Origin: CAXBOO01 sp963977425 | Lineage (GTDB): Bacteria; Bacteroidota; Bacteroidia; Flavobacteriales_D; Luteibaculaceae | DNA length: 64,000 nt | Reading direction: 5' to 3' | NCBI GenBank assembly: GCA_963977425.1 | Contig: CAXBOO010000003.1 | Coordinates: 124,001 to 188,000 of the forward strand | Part shown: piece by piece, positions 54,215 to 62,407 of the stretch | Numbering within the stretch: the stretch's first letter is position 1 | How the letters are laid out: every line of letters begins with the position of its first letter | The notes under the pieces: model-generated | Databases searched by the model: none | Told to the model about the DNA's origin: nothing | What the model saw: the letters and a program-made list of their open reading frames with translations, nothing else | Position numbers and translations under genes: made by a program

Positions 54215-55579
54215 TTAATTTTTAATCAGCTTAAATTCTTGGGTGCCTATTCTGTTCTTTATTTTCACAAAGTATACACCAGTTTTCCATTCTTTTGTTT
54301 CTAACGCCAATGTGTTTTCGACGTTTTTACTGCTGTAAATTTTACGTCCTAATGCATTGAATATTAGTATTGAAGAATTATCAGAGTTGAAGTTAAAATT
54401 CAATACAGAATTGAATGGGTTAGGGTAGGCTGTTGATTCATTTTTTACCAGGTCGTCTACTCCATTGTATGCTGCACACGGTAATTCCAAACCATTATTA
54501 AAGTCACAAGGGGGCTCATTTTCACCCAAACCAGTTACGGTACCAAGTCCTAAGAAATCTTCAAAAACATGTTTCACTGTAAAACTCATCAGTGTATCCA
54601 TATACAAGTTTGAAATACTGTCTGAATGGAAATTGATGTAAGGCACATGATCTGCACCATACCAAGTGTAAAATTTGCTGGTGGCCGATGTGTTATCTAA
54701 ATATTTGTCGATGTCATAACTCCCTAGAACTTTAACAATCGGAAGTGGAACTTGTGGTGGAATAGGAGTGATATCGTTAACATTTATAACTCTTGTAGCA
54801 TATGGAACAGTACCGTCTTCGGTTCCATGCATGCTAATAATAGGAGTGTTGATTGCGTAATCGTCAGCCAACCAATCTAAAGTTTTTGTAGCACCACAAA
54901 AATTGATGATTCCATCTATGTCAGACGATTCATCAATGGTGTTGGTTAAACCTTCAATGTTATCTAATCCAAAGCCTCTAATAGCGTTTATGCTTAGTCT
55001 TTCGTTAGTATCTAAGTAACTAGGTACTTCTTCATTCAAATTTAAATAAACCATGTTGAGAGCGATAAAAGCACCGGCAGAGGTCCCTCCAAAATAAATT
55101 TTGCTGGTATCGATGTTCAATGAATCAGCGATAGAACGCATGTATCGTACAGCGGCACGGCCATCTTGCAAAGCACGGTATACAGTTCGAACGGCTTCTA
55201 CAGAATCTACAGGCAATTCAAAGCCCAATCTGTAATTAATTGAAGCTGTAACAAAACCACGTTGAGCAAATTCATTACAGAAATGAACAATGTCAGCATC
55301 GTCTTTAGTTCCGCCCATAAACGAACCACCATGAGCCCAAATAATCAATGGACGTAGAGCAGCTGTATCGCCAACGGGCTGATAAATATCTATTGTTTGA
55401 TCTTCCTCGATAAGCCCGATTGAGGCATTCATAAAATTGTACGTATAGTTTGATCCGTAAACTATGTTGGAGTCTTTTTTTACGTCTTGAAATATTTTAT
55501 CAAAAAATCTAACGTCTTGAGCTGTAGCTGCAACCGAAAATAACAGCAAAGCAACGAAGGGTATTAATTTTGTTTTCAT
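54215..55579 (-). CDS. Secreted carboxylesterase-like hydrolase with T9SS type A tail
   Basis: 454 residues with a signal peptide ending VAATAQ. The alpha/beta-hydrolase domain has the oxyanion-hole segment HGGSFMGG (83-90), the nucleophile GGTSAGA (Ser167), acid in MHGTEDGTVP and His in YGADHVPYINF, typical of the esterase/lipase (HSL-like or type B) group. The C-terminal 70 residues (AYPNPFNSVLNFNFN, LIFNALGRKIYS, GVYFVKIKN) form a classic T9SS type A domain. It is probably cell-surface or released and acts on ester bonds, substrate unknown. It stands alone with a terminator. Confidence 0.9.
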   Translation of the reverse strand: MKTKLIPFVALLLFSVAATAQDVRFFDKIFQDVKKDSNIVYGSNYTYNFMNASIGLIEEDQTIDIYQPVGDTAALRPLIIWAHGGSFMGGTKDDADIVHFCNEFAQRGFVTASINYRLGFELPVDSVEAVRTVYRALQDGRAAVRYMRSIADSLNIDTSKIYFGGTSAGAFIALNMVYLNLNEEVPSYLDTNERLSINAIRGFGLDNIEGLTNTIDESSDIDGIINFCGATKTLDWLADDYAINTPIISMHGTEDGTVPYATRVINVNDITPIPPQVPLPIVKVLGSYDIDKYLDNTSATSKFYTWYGADHVPYINFHSDSISNLYMDTLMSFTVKHVFEDFLGLGTVTGLGENEPPCDFNNGLELPCAAYNGVDDLVKNESTAYPNPFNSVLNFNFNSDNSSILIFNALGRKIYSSKNVENTLALETKEWKTGVYFVKIKNRIGTQEFKLIKN

Positions 55580-55682
55580 GGGTTAAATATATGTTAAGAA
55601 ATTATATTCAACAATAAGCTTATACATTATGTTAACTATGTGCAGGTATTATAGAAATGTATAGCTTAGAAAAAAAATATAG

Positions 55683-56045
55683 ATGACTACACAAGAGGTT
55701 GCAACAAAATTAGTAGAGTATTGTAGAACTGGGCAATTTGAAACTGCTTACAAAGAATTGTACAGCCCAAAAATTGTAAGCATTGAAGAAGCTGGTTCTC
55801 CAATTGAACGATGCGAAGGATTTGAAGCTGTTATGAACAAATCTGCATTTTTTGAAAAAACGACCAAAGAAATTCACAGCATGGAAGTTTCAGATCCGAT
55901 CGTTGCTGGCAATTCTTTTTCTATGGCCATGAAAATGAACCGTACTGATGTAGAAGGCAACAGAAATCAAATGGATGAAATATGTGTTTACCAGGTTGAA
56001 GATGGTAAGATAGTTAAAGAACAATTTTTCTATCCAATGGGATAA
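55683..56045 (+). CDS. SnoaL-like (NTF2-fold) protein
   Basis: 120 residues. The pattern ATKLVEYCRTGQFETAYKELYSPKIVSIE, then FEAVMNKSAFFEKTTKEIHSM and the final strand KIVKEQFFYPMG fits the SnoaL-like branch of the NTF2 fold, which often binds small molecules. No clear catalytic Asp or His pair is evident, and the ligand is unknown. It stands alone between two convergent/divergent neighbours. Confidence 0.8.
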   Translation: MTTQEVATKLVEYCRTGQFETAYKELYSPKIVSIEEAGSPIERCEGFEAVMNKSAFFEKTTKEIHSMEVSDPIVAGNSFSMAMKMNRTDVEGNRNQMDEICVYQVEDGKIVKEQFFYPMG

Positions 56046-56133
56046 TCACTATCAACCTCAGAAATGGGGTTTGTTTTTCAAACATCAGTTTAACATAATA
56101 TAAATTATAGGATAATGCTTTACGTTCTTTTTA

Positions 56134-56412
56134 TCAAGCTGTTGTGGCTACTGGACCAAACACACAACTTACATAGGATTTTACTTTAACGCCTAATGCA
56201 TTGATCATGTCTAATGGTGGATATCCAATTTGGTTTAATTTGTTGATTACATTGTTTACGTCAAAGTTATCGTGAATGATTAATTCTATTTGATTTTCAT
56301 CGGCTTCAACTTGAACGTTATTCACGCCGTCAATGGATAATAAATTTGTCATTATGGTTTGTTTACACTCACTATTTGTTAGGTTCTGAACCATTAATCT
56401 TGCTTGTTTCAT
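56134..56412 (-). CDS. HMA-like small protein lacking the CxxC metal-binding motif
   Basis: 92 residues. The pattern ARLMVQNLTNSECKQTIMTNLLSIDGVNNVQVEADENQIELIIHD, with DVNNVINKLNQIGYPP following, has the alternating beta-alpha-beta layout of heavy-metal-associated domains. However the usual MxCxxC is replaced by LTNSEC, leaving a single Cys, and a C-terminal extension ends VSCVFGPVATTA. It may bind another ligand, or metal with partner residues. It is divergent from a CDF metal exporter gene across a gap with an inverted repeat, which supports a metal-linked role. Confidence 0.65.
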   Translation of the reverse strand: MKQARLMVQNLTNSECKQTIMTNLLSIDGVNNVQVEADENQIELIIHDNFDVNNVINKLNQIGYPPLDMINALGVKVKSYVSCVFGPVATTA

Positions 56413-56468
56413 TCGTGGTTTATTTAATCTTTTCTATTCGAAATCAGGTTTTTACGTTACTAAAAATA

Positions 56469-56499
56469 GAATATCGAATGGTTTGTAACAATGATATTC
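56469..56499. promoter_or_regulatory. Inverted repeat between the HMA-like and CDF genes
   Basis: GAATATC and GATATTC are perfect complements separated by 17 bases, in the 149-base divergent gap. A shared operator for metal-responsive control is a possibility; arm length is modest. Confidence 0.3.
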
Positions 56500-56561
56500 G
56501 TTAGTCAAACGACTGATAAAGATGAAGTGCATATTTGCAGCTTTTTTCATTAAATTGAACG

Positions 56562-57413
56562 GTGCATCAACATCAAACCCAAAACAACATAGCCATAGCC
56601 TTCTATTTGAATTTGAGTTTTACTCTTATTGAAATTGTTGGCGGTATTTTTACCAATAGTATTGCGATACAATCAGACGCCTTACACGATATTGGTGACA
56701 GCGTGTCGCTTGGGCTTGCTTGGTATTTTCAAAAGCTTTCATCAAAGTCTGAAAACAATTTGTTTACCTACGGATACAAGCGTTTCAACACTTTAGGAGC
56801 TGTAATTACTGGTGTTATACTAGCTGCAGGTTCAGTTTATATCTTAATGGAATCTATTCCAAGGTTTTTCAAACCAGAGTCCGTTCAATCAGAAGGCATG
56901 ATTGGGTTGGCAATTTTGGGTGTCATTGTAAATTCTGCAGCTGTTTGGCGTTTAAAGAAAGGCGGAAATTCTCTGAATGAAAAAATGCTTTTCTGGCATT
57001 TAATGGAAGATGTTTTAGGTTGGATAGCCGTTTTGGTTGGTAGTATCATAATGTATCTGTACCAAATCTATTGGATAGATCCTCTTCTATCGGTACTTAT
57101 TACCGTTTACATTCTTTACAATGTTGTAAAAAACTTAAAAAAAGCTATTCTTATCATGCTTGAAGCTACTCCCGACAATGTAAGAGTACATAATGTAACG
57201 GAGTTGATAGAAACTTTTGAAGACGTTAAAAAGGCATACCATATACATGTTTGGACACTGGATGGCGAAAACCATTTATTGACAGCACACATAGTTGTAA
57301 ACAAGCACAAAACAATGGAAGATATTAAACCATTGCGTCAAAATATCACCAATCAATTAGAAGAAAAGCTTGGCCTTGGACACGTCACTTTGGAGTTCGA
57401 AATGGAAGAATAA
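56562..57413 (+). CDS. Cation diffusion facilitator metal exporter (GTG start)
   Basis: 283 residues. CDF transporters export Zn, Co or other divalent metals by proton exchange. Six membrane helices carry the metal-site motif SDALHDIGDS (helix 2) and a later LMEDVLGW (helix 5); the C-terminal cytoplasmic domain (about 195-283) holds YHIHVWTLDGENHLLTAHIVV. An in-frame TGA lies at 56556-56558, so the GTG at 56562 is the only plausible start; it gives MHQHQTQNN, the His-rich opening usual for the family. It ends one base from the convergent kinase-like gene. Confidence 0.93.
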   Translation: MHQHQTQNNIAIAFYLNLSFTLIEIVGGIFTNSIAIQSDALHDIGDSVSLGLAWYFQKLSSKSENNLFTYGYKRFNTLGAVITGVILAAGSVYILMESIPRFFKPESVQSEGMIGLAILGVIVNSAAVWRLKKGGNSLNEKMLFWHLMEDVLGWIAVLVGSIIMYLYQIYWIDPLLSVLITVYILYNVVKNLKKAILIMLEATPDNVRVHNVTELIETFEDVKKAYHIHVWTLDGENHLLTAHIVVNKHKTMEDIKPLRQNITNQLEEKLGLGHVTLEFEMEE

Positions 57414-57414
57414 T

Positions 57415-58401
57415 CTACTTATCCAGTATATTGAATGCTTTATTCATTTGCACTTCACTGTAGGTATTCAGTTTTTTGTGATCAGGACTCCATCCTTTTA
57501 AAAATCGCGTAAAATCGGTCCATGCTATAGAATATAAGTTTCTATACTCATGTTCTACTTGCGAACTATTGATTTCCGGATGATACAGTTTCAAACCTTT
57601 TTTTAATTGTTCGAAATAATGATTCAACAATGCAGTTTCTGACTGATGGCACTCTTGTTCATTCATACAACTACCTAAAAAATAGGCAACGTCTTTGATG
57701 CCAGATCCACCACCAACATATTGAAAGTCTACAGCTGCAACTTGTTCCATATTCTCAGAAAAACAAAAATTAGCCACCTTGGCGTCACCATGTACAATGG
57801 TTTGAAATTTGGAATTATTAAGATGATTATCTAAGTTTTGAGCTTCAAATTTCAACTTCCCTTCTTCCATTGCATTCCACTCATCGTGTCGAGTAGACAA
57901 GTGCCAATATGTGCCAATAGACCATATGCCATTTGGCTTATAATGCATGAATTTAGCATGAAATTGTGCCAACCAACTTAATACAACTTTGGCTTCAGAA
58001 ACGTTTAAGGTAGACCGACGTTGAGTATAGCCTGATGCATTTAAATCTTCTAAGACCAACAGTTTCTCTGTTGTGTTGATTTCTATAAAATCGAGACAAT
58101 TGGGAATACGAAACGATGCTTCGCACAAACTAGAGTAATGCTGATACCAGTAATTTTCAACGGCATAAGATTTTGTCTTCCGCTGGTGCGAAACTTCCGT
58201 ATCCCAACCTCGTGGATGCTGATGTTCTAAAGGGAACACAATGTGTTTTACAACTACTGACGACCATTCTGATTCTTCCAAATGAATTCTGTAAATATGA
58301 CCATAACCTGACCATAATGCTTGAATGATATCATGTCCTAAGATTGATTTAGCCTTGGTTGATGTCAGTAAATTGGTGGTAAAACTGAGACTTTTTTCCA
58401 T
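57415..58401 (-). CDS. Phosphotransferase of the ecdysteroid-kinase/APH fold
   Basis: 328 residues. The kinase-like signature HGDAKVANF (catalytic loop) and DFQYVGGGSGIKDVAYF (metal-binding loop) identify an aminoglycoside-phosphotransferase-type fold, closest to the EcKinase/DUF1679 group. The N-terminal lobe carries VVVKHIVF for ATP binding. Substrate is unknown; choline, sugar or antibiotic-like substrates are possible. It is last of a four-gene minus-strand unit, 1 base after the YchJ gene, and converges with the CDF gene. Confidence 0.85.
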   Translation of the reverse strand: MEKSLSFTTNLLTSTKAKSILGHDIIQALWSGYGHIYRIHLEESEWSSVVVKHIVFPLEHQHPRGWDTEVSHQRKTKSYAVENYWYQHYSSLCEASFRIPNCLDFIEINTTEKLLVLEDLNASGYTQRRSTLNVSEAKVVLSWLAQFHAKFMHYKPNGIWSIGTYWHLSTRHDEWNAMEEGKLKFEAQNLDNHLNNSKFQTIVHGDAKVANFCFSENMEQVAAVDFQYVGGGSGIKDVAYFLGSCMNEQECHQSETALLNHYFEQLKKGLKLYHPEINSSQVEHEYRNLYSIAWTDFTRFLKGWSPDHKKLNTYSEVQMNKAFNILDK

Positions 58402-58402
58402 T

Positions 58403-58801
58403 TTATTGCGCTAAACCTACATAATACCACAGTCCATTTTCTTTTTTGAAGAACGAGTTTTCTACTATGGTATTTACTTGACCACTCTCTAAAAAATAGG
58501 CGCAAAATTGTACTGTACCTTCATCATCATTGAGTTTTCCTCCAATGCTTTTCTGAACATCAAGTTTTATCCAAGAAACCAATTTTGACCATTGTTCTGT
58601 TTCAATGCCTTGTTGTTTTGATGGGCGTGTTTTAGAATAATGACTTTGTTGCAAATAGTCTCCCAAACCCAATGCAAAAGCCGAATACCTCGAACGCATC
58701 AAAGCTTCTGCTGTTTTGGCTTCTAACTGATTAATGTGAGCTTTTTGACAACATTTCGAATAGTTTTCTGAACTACCACATGGACATTGTATATCATTCA
58801 T
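58403..58801 (-). CDS. YchJ-family SEC-C zinc-binding protein
   Basis: 132 residues. The N-terminal SEC-C motif CPCGSSENYSKCC (about 6-18) binds zinc, followed by the family's MRSRYSAFALGLGDYLQQSHYSKTRP, then WSKLVSW and FCAYFLESGQ, matching YchJ proteins, whose NTF2-like core has no proven function. It lies 8 bases after the transglutaminase-like gene and 1 base before the kinase gene. Confidence 0.92.
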   Translation of the reverse strand: MNDIQCPCGSSENYSKCCQKAHINQLEAKTAEALMRSRYSAFALGLGDYLQQSHYSKTRPSKQQGIETEQWSKLVSWIKLDVQKSIGGKLNDDEGTVQFCAYFLESGQVNTIVENSFFKKENGLWYYVGLAQ

Positions 58802-58809
58802 AAAAAAGA

Positions 58810-59379
58810 TTATTGACTTAGGCGGTTAATGCATTTTTCACGAAACAGCCACATTTTGTCATAGCTGTGATCGTTTATACTGCACCATTGTTTCATGTAT
58901 GAAATATGAAAATTCACTTTGAAATCCACAACGCTATTGGGTTGAATGATTCTTTCAACTAATATATCTTCACTAAAAATAAACTCATAAGAATTAGGGA
59001 AAGTATAATCCAACCTTTCATCACCTATTTTTAAGTAACAATGTGCTTCCGGAAAATAATTTAATTCCCTATTCTTTAGCATACGACTTATTTTCGGAGT
59101 ATTGACAGCATTCATTTTTACTATCGCTAAAATCAATTCTACGTCATCCCAATCATTATCGTTTGCAACCTGTTTTAACAATGCATGTTTGGAACTGCAA
59201 GTACCTTTTGCTTCAGTGATGACTAAAGTAAAATCTTCTCGATTGCTGTTTCTACCGTAAGGTAAATTGTGAATGAATTTGGTCAATTCACTCCAGGTTG
59301 TTATGCCTTTTGAGTTAATTAGTTTACCCAAGTCTGACACTGTATTCAGACGTCTATTTTCAAGTTTTTCTGAAAGCAT
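58810..59379 (-). CDS. Transglutaminase-like (Cys-His-Asp) protein, unassigned
   Basis: 189 residues from the ATG at 59379; an upstream TTG reading is rejected because the ATG overlaps the preceding stop as TAATG, a coupling also seen at two other gene pairs here. KGTCSSKHALLKQVA supplies a Cys, EAHCYLKIGD a His and RLDYTFP an Asp in the order and spacing of a transglutaminase-fold catalytic triad; the pattern is plausible but not proven. It is second in a four-gene unit after a GNAT acetyltransferase gene. Substrate is unknown. Confidence 0.6.
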   Translation of the reverse strand: MLSEKLENRRLNTVSDLGKLINSKGITTWSELTKFIHNLPYGRNSNREDFTLVITEAKGTCSSKHALLKQVANDNDWDDVELILAIVKMNAVNTPKISRMLKNRELNYFPEAHCYLKIGDERLDYTFPNSYEFIFSEDILVERIIQPNSVVDFKVNFHISYMKQWCSINDHSYDKMWLFREKCINRLSQ

Positions 59380-59861
59380 TATATCCAAAGTTCCATTCTA
59401 ATATTGCAGCGTTCATACGGTGAGTCTTCAGGAACAGGAATCTCTCTAAAACCGACTTTGTTATATAAGGTAAGTGCTGGTTCCAATTTTCTGTTTGAAT
59501 CTAAAAAAACGCGATTCGCTCCCATTTCTGCTGATTTTGCAATGGCTGCATACATTAATTTTTGACCAATTTTTAAGCCTTTATAACCATCTGTCACTCC
59601 CATTTTAGTGAGTTCTAAAGTGTCATCACCCCGTTTCATAAGTGCCACAGTGCCTACTATTTGATCTTCACACTTAGCAAATAATATACAACCGCCATCA
59701 TTCAGGATGTATTTCTCAGGTTGGCTTAGTACTTCTTTGTCATAAGGTTCAACAACAAAGAATTTTTCAAGCCACTCGATGTTCAAATTAAAAAAACAAT
59801 GTTTGAATTCTTCTTTGTAAGAAATTATTTGAACGTTTAACTTTTTAGAATTGGAGCTCAT
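59379..59861 (-). CDS. GNAT-family N-acetyltransferase
   Basis: 160 residues. The acetyl-CoA-binding motif A region reads LTKMGVTDGYKGLKIGQKLMYAAIAKSAEMGA, with FLDSNRKLEPALTLYNKVGF later, typical of GNAT. It is the first gene of a minus-strand unit of four (acetyltransferase, transglutaminase-like, YchJ, kinase-like) and its stop overlaps the next start. Acceptor unknown. Confidence 0.9.
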   Translation of the reverse strand: MSSNSKKLNVQIISYKEEFKHCFFNLNIEWLEKFFVVEPYDKEVLSQPEKYILNDGGCILFAKCEDQIVGTVALMKRGDDTLELTKMGVTDGYKGLKIGQKLMYAAIAKSAEMGANRVFLDSNRKLEPALTLYNKVGFREIPVPEDSPYERCNIRMELWI

Positions 59862-59888
59862 TTCAAAGCAATTTTGAGCAAACTAGCA

Positions 59889-59917
59889 AAAAAAAATCCG
59901 GAACTAAGTCCGGATTT
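59889..59917 (-). terminator. Intrinsic terminator after the cold-shock-domain gene
   Basis: AAATCCGGA and TCCGGATTT pair perfectly around CTAAG with adjacent bases. Nine T follow on the minus strand, 22 bases after the stop codon. It separates this gene from the GNAT operon on the same strand. Confidence 0.88.
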
Positions 59918-59939
59918 AAAAATTGATTTGATAGATATT

Positions 59940-60398
59940 TTAAGTAAAAGTCTCTACTTTCTTTACACGAACAGCATTCAAGCCTTTCAAACCTTTTTCT
60001 AGTTCGAACAATACTTTATCACCTTCAAAAACTTCTTCAGTAAGTCCATTTACGTGAACGAAGAATTTCTCGTTGGTATCCAGTTCCTTAATGAAACCAT
60101 ACCCTTTATCGCTATTGAAAAATTCAATTCTACCTTTTTTAATCGGATCTTCGTAAACATCCTCTTTCTTAGGTATTCCTATCTCAATAGTTTCTGCTTC
60201 AATCTCAACTTTCTTAGTCGGATCTGGCGGAGTATCAGTAAGGTGGCCGTTTTCATCCACATACGCTATCATGTCTTCGAAAGCACCACCCTTAGAATTA
60301 GCTTTACGCTCTTCTTTCTTTAGTAGTTTATCTTGACGTTTTTTAATGCGTTTTTTTTCTTTTTCCTTCTTACTGAATGTCTCTTGAGATTTTCCCAT
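59940..60398 (-). CDS. Cold-shock-domain RNA-binding protein with basic N-terminal extension
   Basis: 152 residues. The N-terminal third is highly charged (KKEKEKKRIKKRQDKLLKKEERK), the central linker is acidic, and the last 65 residues are a cold-shock domain: RIEFFNSDKGYGFIKEL holds the RNP1-like aromatic motif, KFFVHVNGL the RNP2-like one, and GDKVLFELEKGLKGLNAVRV completes it. CSD proteins chaperone single-stranded RNA. The combined basic tail likely aids RNA or ribosome binding. It has a long leader with a predicted hairpin near its promoter. Confidence 0.92.
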   Translation of the reverse strand: MGKSQETFSKKEKEKKRIKKRQDKLLKKEERKANSKGGAFEDMIAYVDENGHLTDTPPDPTKKVEIEAETIEIGIPKKEDVYEDPIKKGRIEFFNSDKGYGFIKELDTNEKFFVHVNGLTEEVFEGDKVLFELEKGLKGLNAVRVKKVETFT

Positions 60399-60569
60399 TG
60401 ATTAATTAAAAATTTTTCTTGTTTAGTAGTGGTTAATGAACTCTGAACGTTTTTTATTATGATGAATTTGAAAAATTCTAATAAAAAAAAGGTTATTCAG
60501 CCGTGCAATAATCATTGAAAACAGCTCCATATCTTGAGTACAGTTATTGTTTTCAACACTACAAATATA
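60399..60569 (-). promoter_or_regulatory. Promoter and long structured leader of the cold-shock-domain gene
   Basis: The minus strand has TATATTTG (60569-60562), an exact TAnnTTTG match; transcription from about 60558 gives a leader of roughly 160 bases. Near its start, TTGAAAACA and TGTTTTCAA (plus coordinates 60515-60523 and 60548-60556) pair perfectly around 24 bases. Long folded leaders are typical of cold-shock genes elsewhere. No -33 TTG is clear. The rest of the 330-base gap holds nothing recognised. Confidence 0.45.
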
Positions 60570-60728
60570 CCATTTTTAAAGAATTTTTTGCATAGGCACA
60601 CGCACTTTTCATTCAGCTTCAAAAAATTAACACGACTTTAATTTTCATCTGCTGGATTTCATTTCACAATTCACAGTATTTTTTGAATTGACATATTAAC
60701 TTTTACACGAAAGTTGTTTCTTTGAAAC

Positions 60729-61001
60729 ATGAAAAAATTCTTTCGCATTATCGCCTTACTCGAAGGACTTTCCTACCTGATTCTATTGTTTATAGGCACT
60801 CCAATGAAATATTTTTTCGGTAACGATATATTGGTAAAAACACTTGGGATGCCCCACGGAATACTCTTTGTCGTATACTGTGTCTTGGTTTTATTCTTGA
60901 GAAACGATTATGGTTGGAATGTAAAAGATACTTTCATAATGCTCATTCTATCTGTGTTGCCTTTCGGAACTTTTTATGCCGATAAGAAATATTTGAAATA
61001 A
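60729..61001 (+). CDS. DUF3817 small membrane protein
   Basis: 90 residues with three hydrophobic segments. The phrase RIIALLEGLSYLILLFIGTPMKYFFG, then GMPHGILFVVYC and a basic end DKKYLK match the DUF3817 family of small integral membrane proteins of unknown function. It stands alone ahead of the methionine operon. The upstream 10 bases carry a near-consensus TTTCTTTG, one mismatch from TAnnTTTG. Confidence 0.85.
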   Translation: MKKFFRIIALLEGLSYLILLFIGTPMKYFFGNDILVKTLGMPHGILFVVYCVLVLFLRNDYGWNVKDTFIMLILSVLPFGTFYADKKYLK

Positions 61002-61062
61002 TATTTGGCAATTCAAATTTTTTCACTTATTTCGCACTGAAATATTAACGTTCATTTTTTAG

Positions 61063-61168
61063 TTTCTTATCAAGAAAGACCGAGGGATAGGCCCTGTGAC
61101 GTCTTAGCAACCCTGATTAAATTCAGAAGGTGCTAACTCCTACTGCGTAAATGCAGATAGATAAGCGT
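61063..61168 (+). promoter_or_regulatory. SAM-I (S-box) riboswitch
   Basis: Conserved core: GAGGGATAGGCCC, then CTTAGCAACC, then AAGGTGCTAACTCC. P1 pairs CTTATC (61066-61071) with GATAAG (61160-61165), P2 AAGAC with GTCTT, P3 CTGA with TCAG, and P4 CTGC with GCAG. S-adenosylmethionine binding would shut the operon for homoserine dehydrogenase, OsmC and MetZ that starts at 61235. The downstream pyrimidine tract 61183-61200 can pair with the aptamer's own 5' strands, giving a possible switch. No classic terminator hairpin is obvious. Confidence 0.93.
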
Positions 61169-61234
61169 GTTGATTTTCACATCTCCCCTCTTTTTTCTTG
61201 ATTCGATTCTACTCTTTGAGCTTAAACATTGAGC

Positions 61235-62404
61235 ATGAAAGAAATAAACATTGGCCTATTTGGCTTTGGTGTAGTAGGAGAAGGTATCTACACATTACTT
61301 AACGAATCGAAACAGGTAAAAGCATCTGTAAAACACATTTGCATAAAAGACGCTAGTAAAGCAAGAAATGCTCCTTCTGAGCTATTCTCAACAGATGCTG
61401 ATCAAATCTTAAATGACAGTGAAATAGATTTGGTTGTTGAACTCATATCCGATGCTGACGCTGCTTATGACATTATTACGAAAGCTTTATCTTCAGGAAA
61501 ATCAGTCGTATCTGCCAACAAAAAAATAATTGCGGAAAAATTACCCGAACTAACAGCTTTAGCTAAAGCCAACAACGCATCGTTCTTATACGAAGCAGCC
61601 GTTTGCGCTAGTATTCCCATACTAAGAAACCTAGAAGAGTATTTTGACAACGATTGGTTAAAAGGACTTAAAGGCATAGTGAATGGATCTACCAATTTTA
61701 TTTTCACTCAAATAAAAAATGCTGGATTAGATTATGATGCTGCATTGAAACTAGCACAAGAAAATGGTTTTGCAGAAGAAGATTCTCGTCTGGATGTAGA
61801 AGGTTATGATGCGGCTTTCAAACTAACTATACTTACCAAACATGCTTTTGGCTTAGACATAAATCCGTACGACTTGTTTAGAGTTGGCATAACAAAAGTA
61901 TCTGCTTTTGATGCCCAATACGCTAAAGAAAAGAATCTAGTAATTAAACTTGTAGCCTATGCAAACAGCAACGACAACAATGAAATAGAGCTTGCTGTAT
62001 GTCCTACTTTCATACCGTTGCATGATAAATTAGCCAATATTGATAATGAGTACAATGCTGTTATTGTGAATTCGGCATTCAACACAGAACAATTCTTTTC
62101 TGGTAAAGGTGCAGGTAGATTTCCTACAGCCTCAGCTGTCTTGTCAGATATTTCAGCTTTCTCTTATCAATATCGATACGAATACAAAAAATCCAAGCAA
62201 TCCATCTACAAACTTTCTAATGAAAACGAAGTATCTAAATGGTATTTGCGTAGTTCGGAAGGAACTAATTTTGATGAAATCACTTTGGAGAAACAAGAGC
62301 ATTACTCTACAAACAATAACAGTTATGCCATTGTTAATGCCAGTATATTGGAAATTAAAGAATTGCAGAAAAAATATCCTTTAATTTCCATCATAAAATT
62401 TTAA
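61235..62404 (+). CDS. hom: Homoserine dehydrogenase
   Basis: 389 residues from the ATG at 61235 (MKEINIGLFGFGVVGEG); a TTG two codons upstream is not preferred. NAD(P)-binding GFGVVG (10-15), the catalytic-domain phrases SANKKIIAE, KGIVNGSTNFIFTQI and EEDSRLDVEGYDAAFK with its catalytic Lys follow the family order. It reduces aspartate semialdehyde to homoserine, the branch precursor of methionine and threonine. No ACT domain is attached, so feedback is likely left to the SAM-I riboswitch 67 bases upstream. OsmC and MetZ genes follow. Confidence 0.94.
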   Translation: MKEINIGLFGFGVVGEGIYTLLNESKQVKASVKHICIKDASKARNAPSELFSTDADQILNDSEIDLVVELISDADAAYDIITKALSSGKSVVSANKKIIAEKLPELTALAKANNASFLYEAAVCASIPILRNLEEYFDNDWLKGLKGIVNGSTNFIFTQIKNAGLDYDAALKLAQENGFAEEDSRLDVEGYDAAFKLTILTKHAFGLDINPYDLFRVGITKVSAFDAQYAKEKNLVIKLVAYANSNDNNEIELAVCPTFIPLHDKLANIDNEYNAVIVNSAFNTEQFFSGKGAGRFPTASAVLSDISAFSYQYRYEYKKSKQSIYKLSNENEVSKWYLRSSEGTNFDEITLEKQEHYSTNNNSYAIVNASILEIKELQKKYPLISIIKF

Positions 62405-62407
62405 ACT

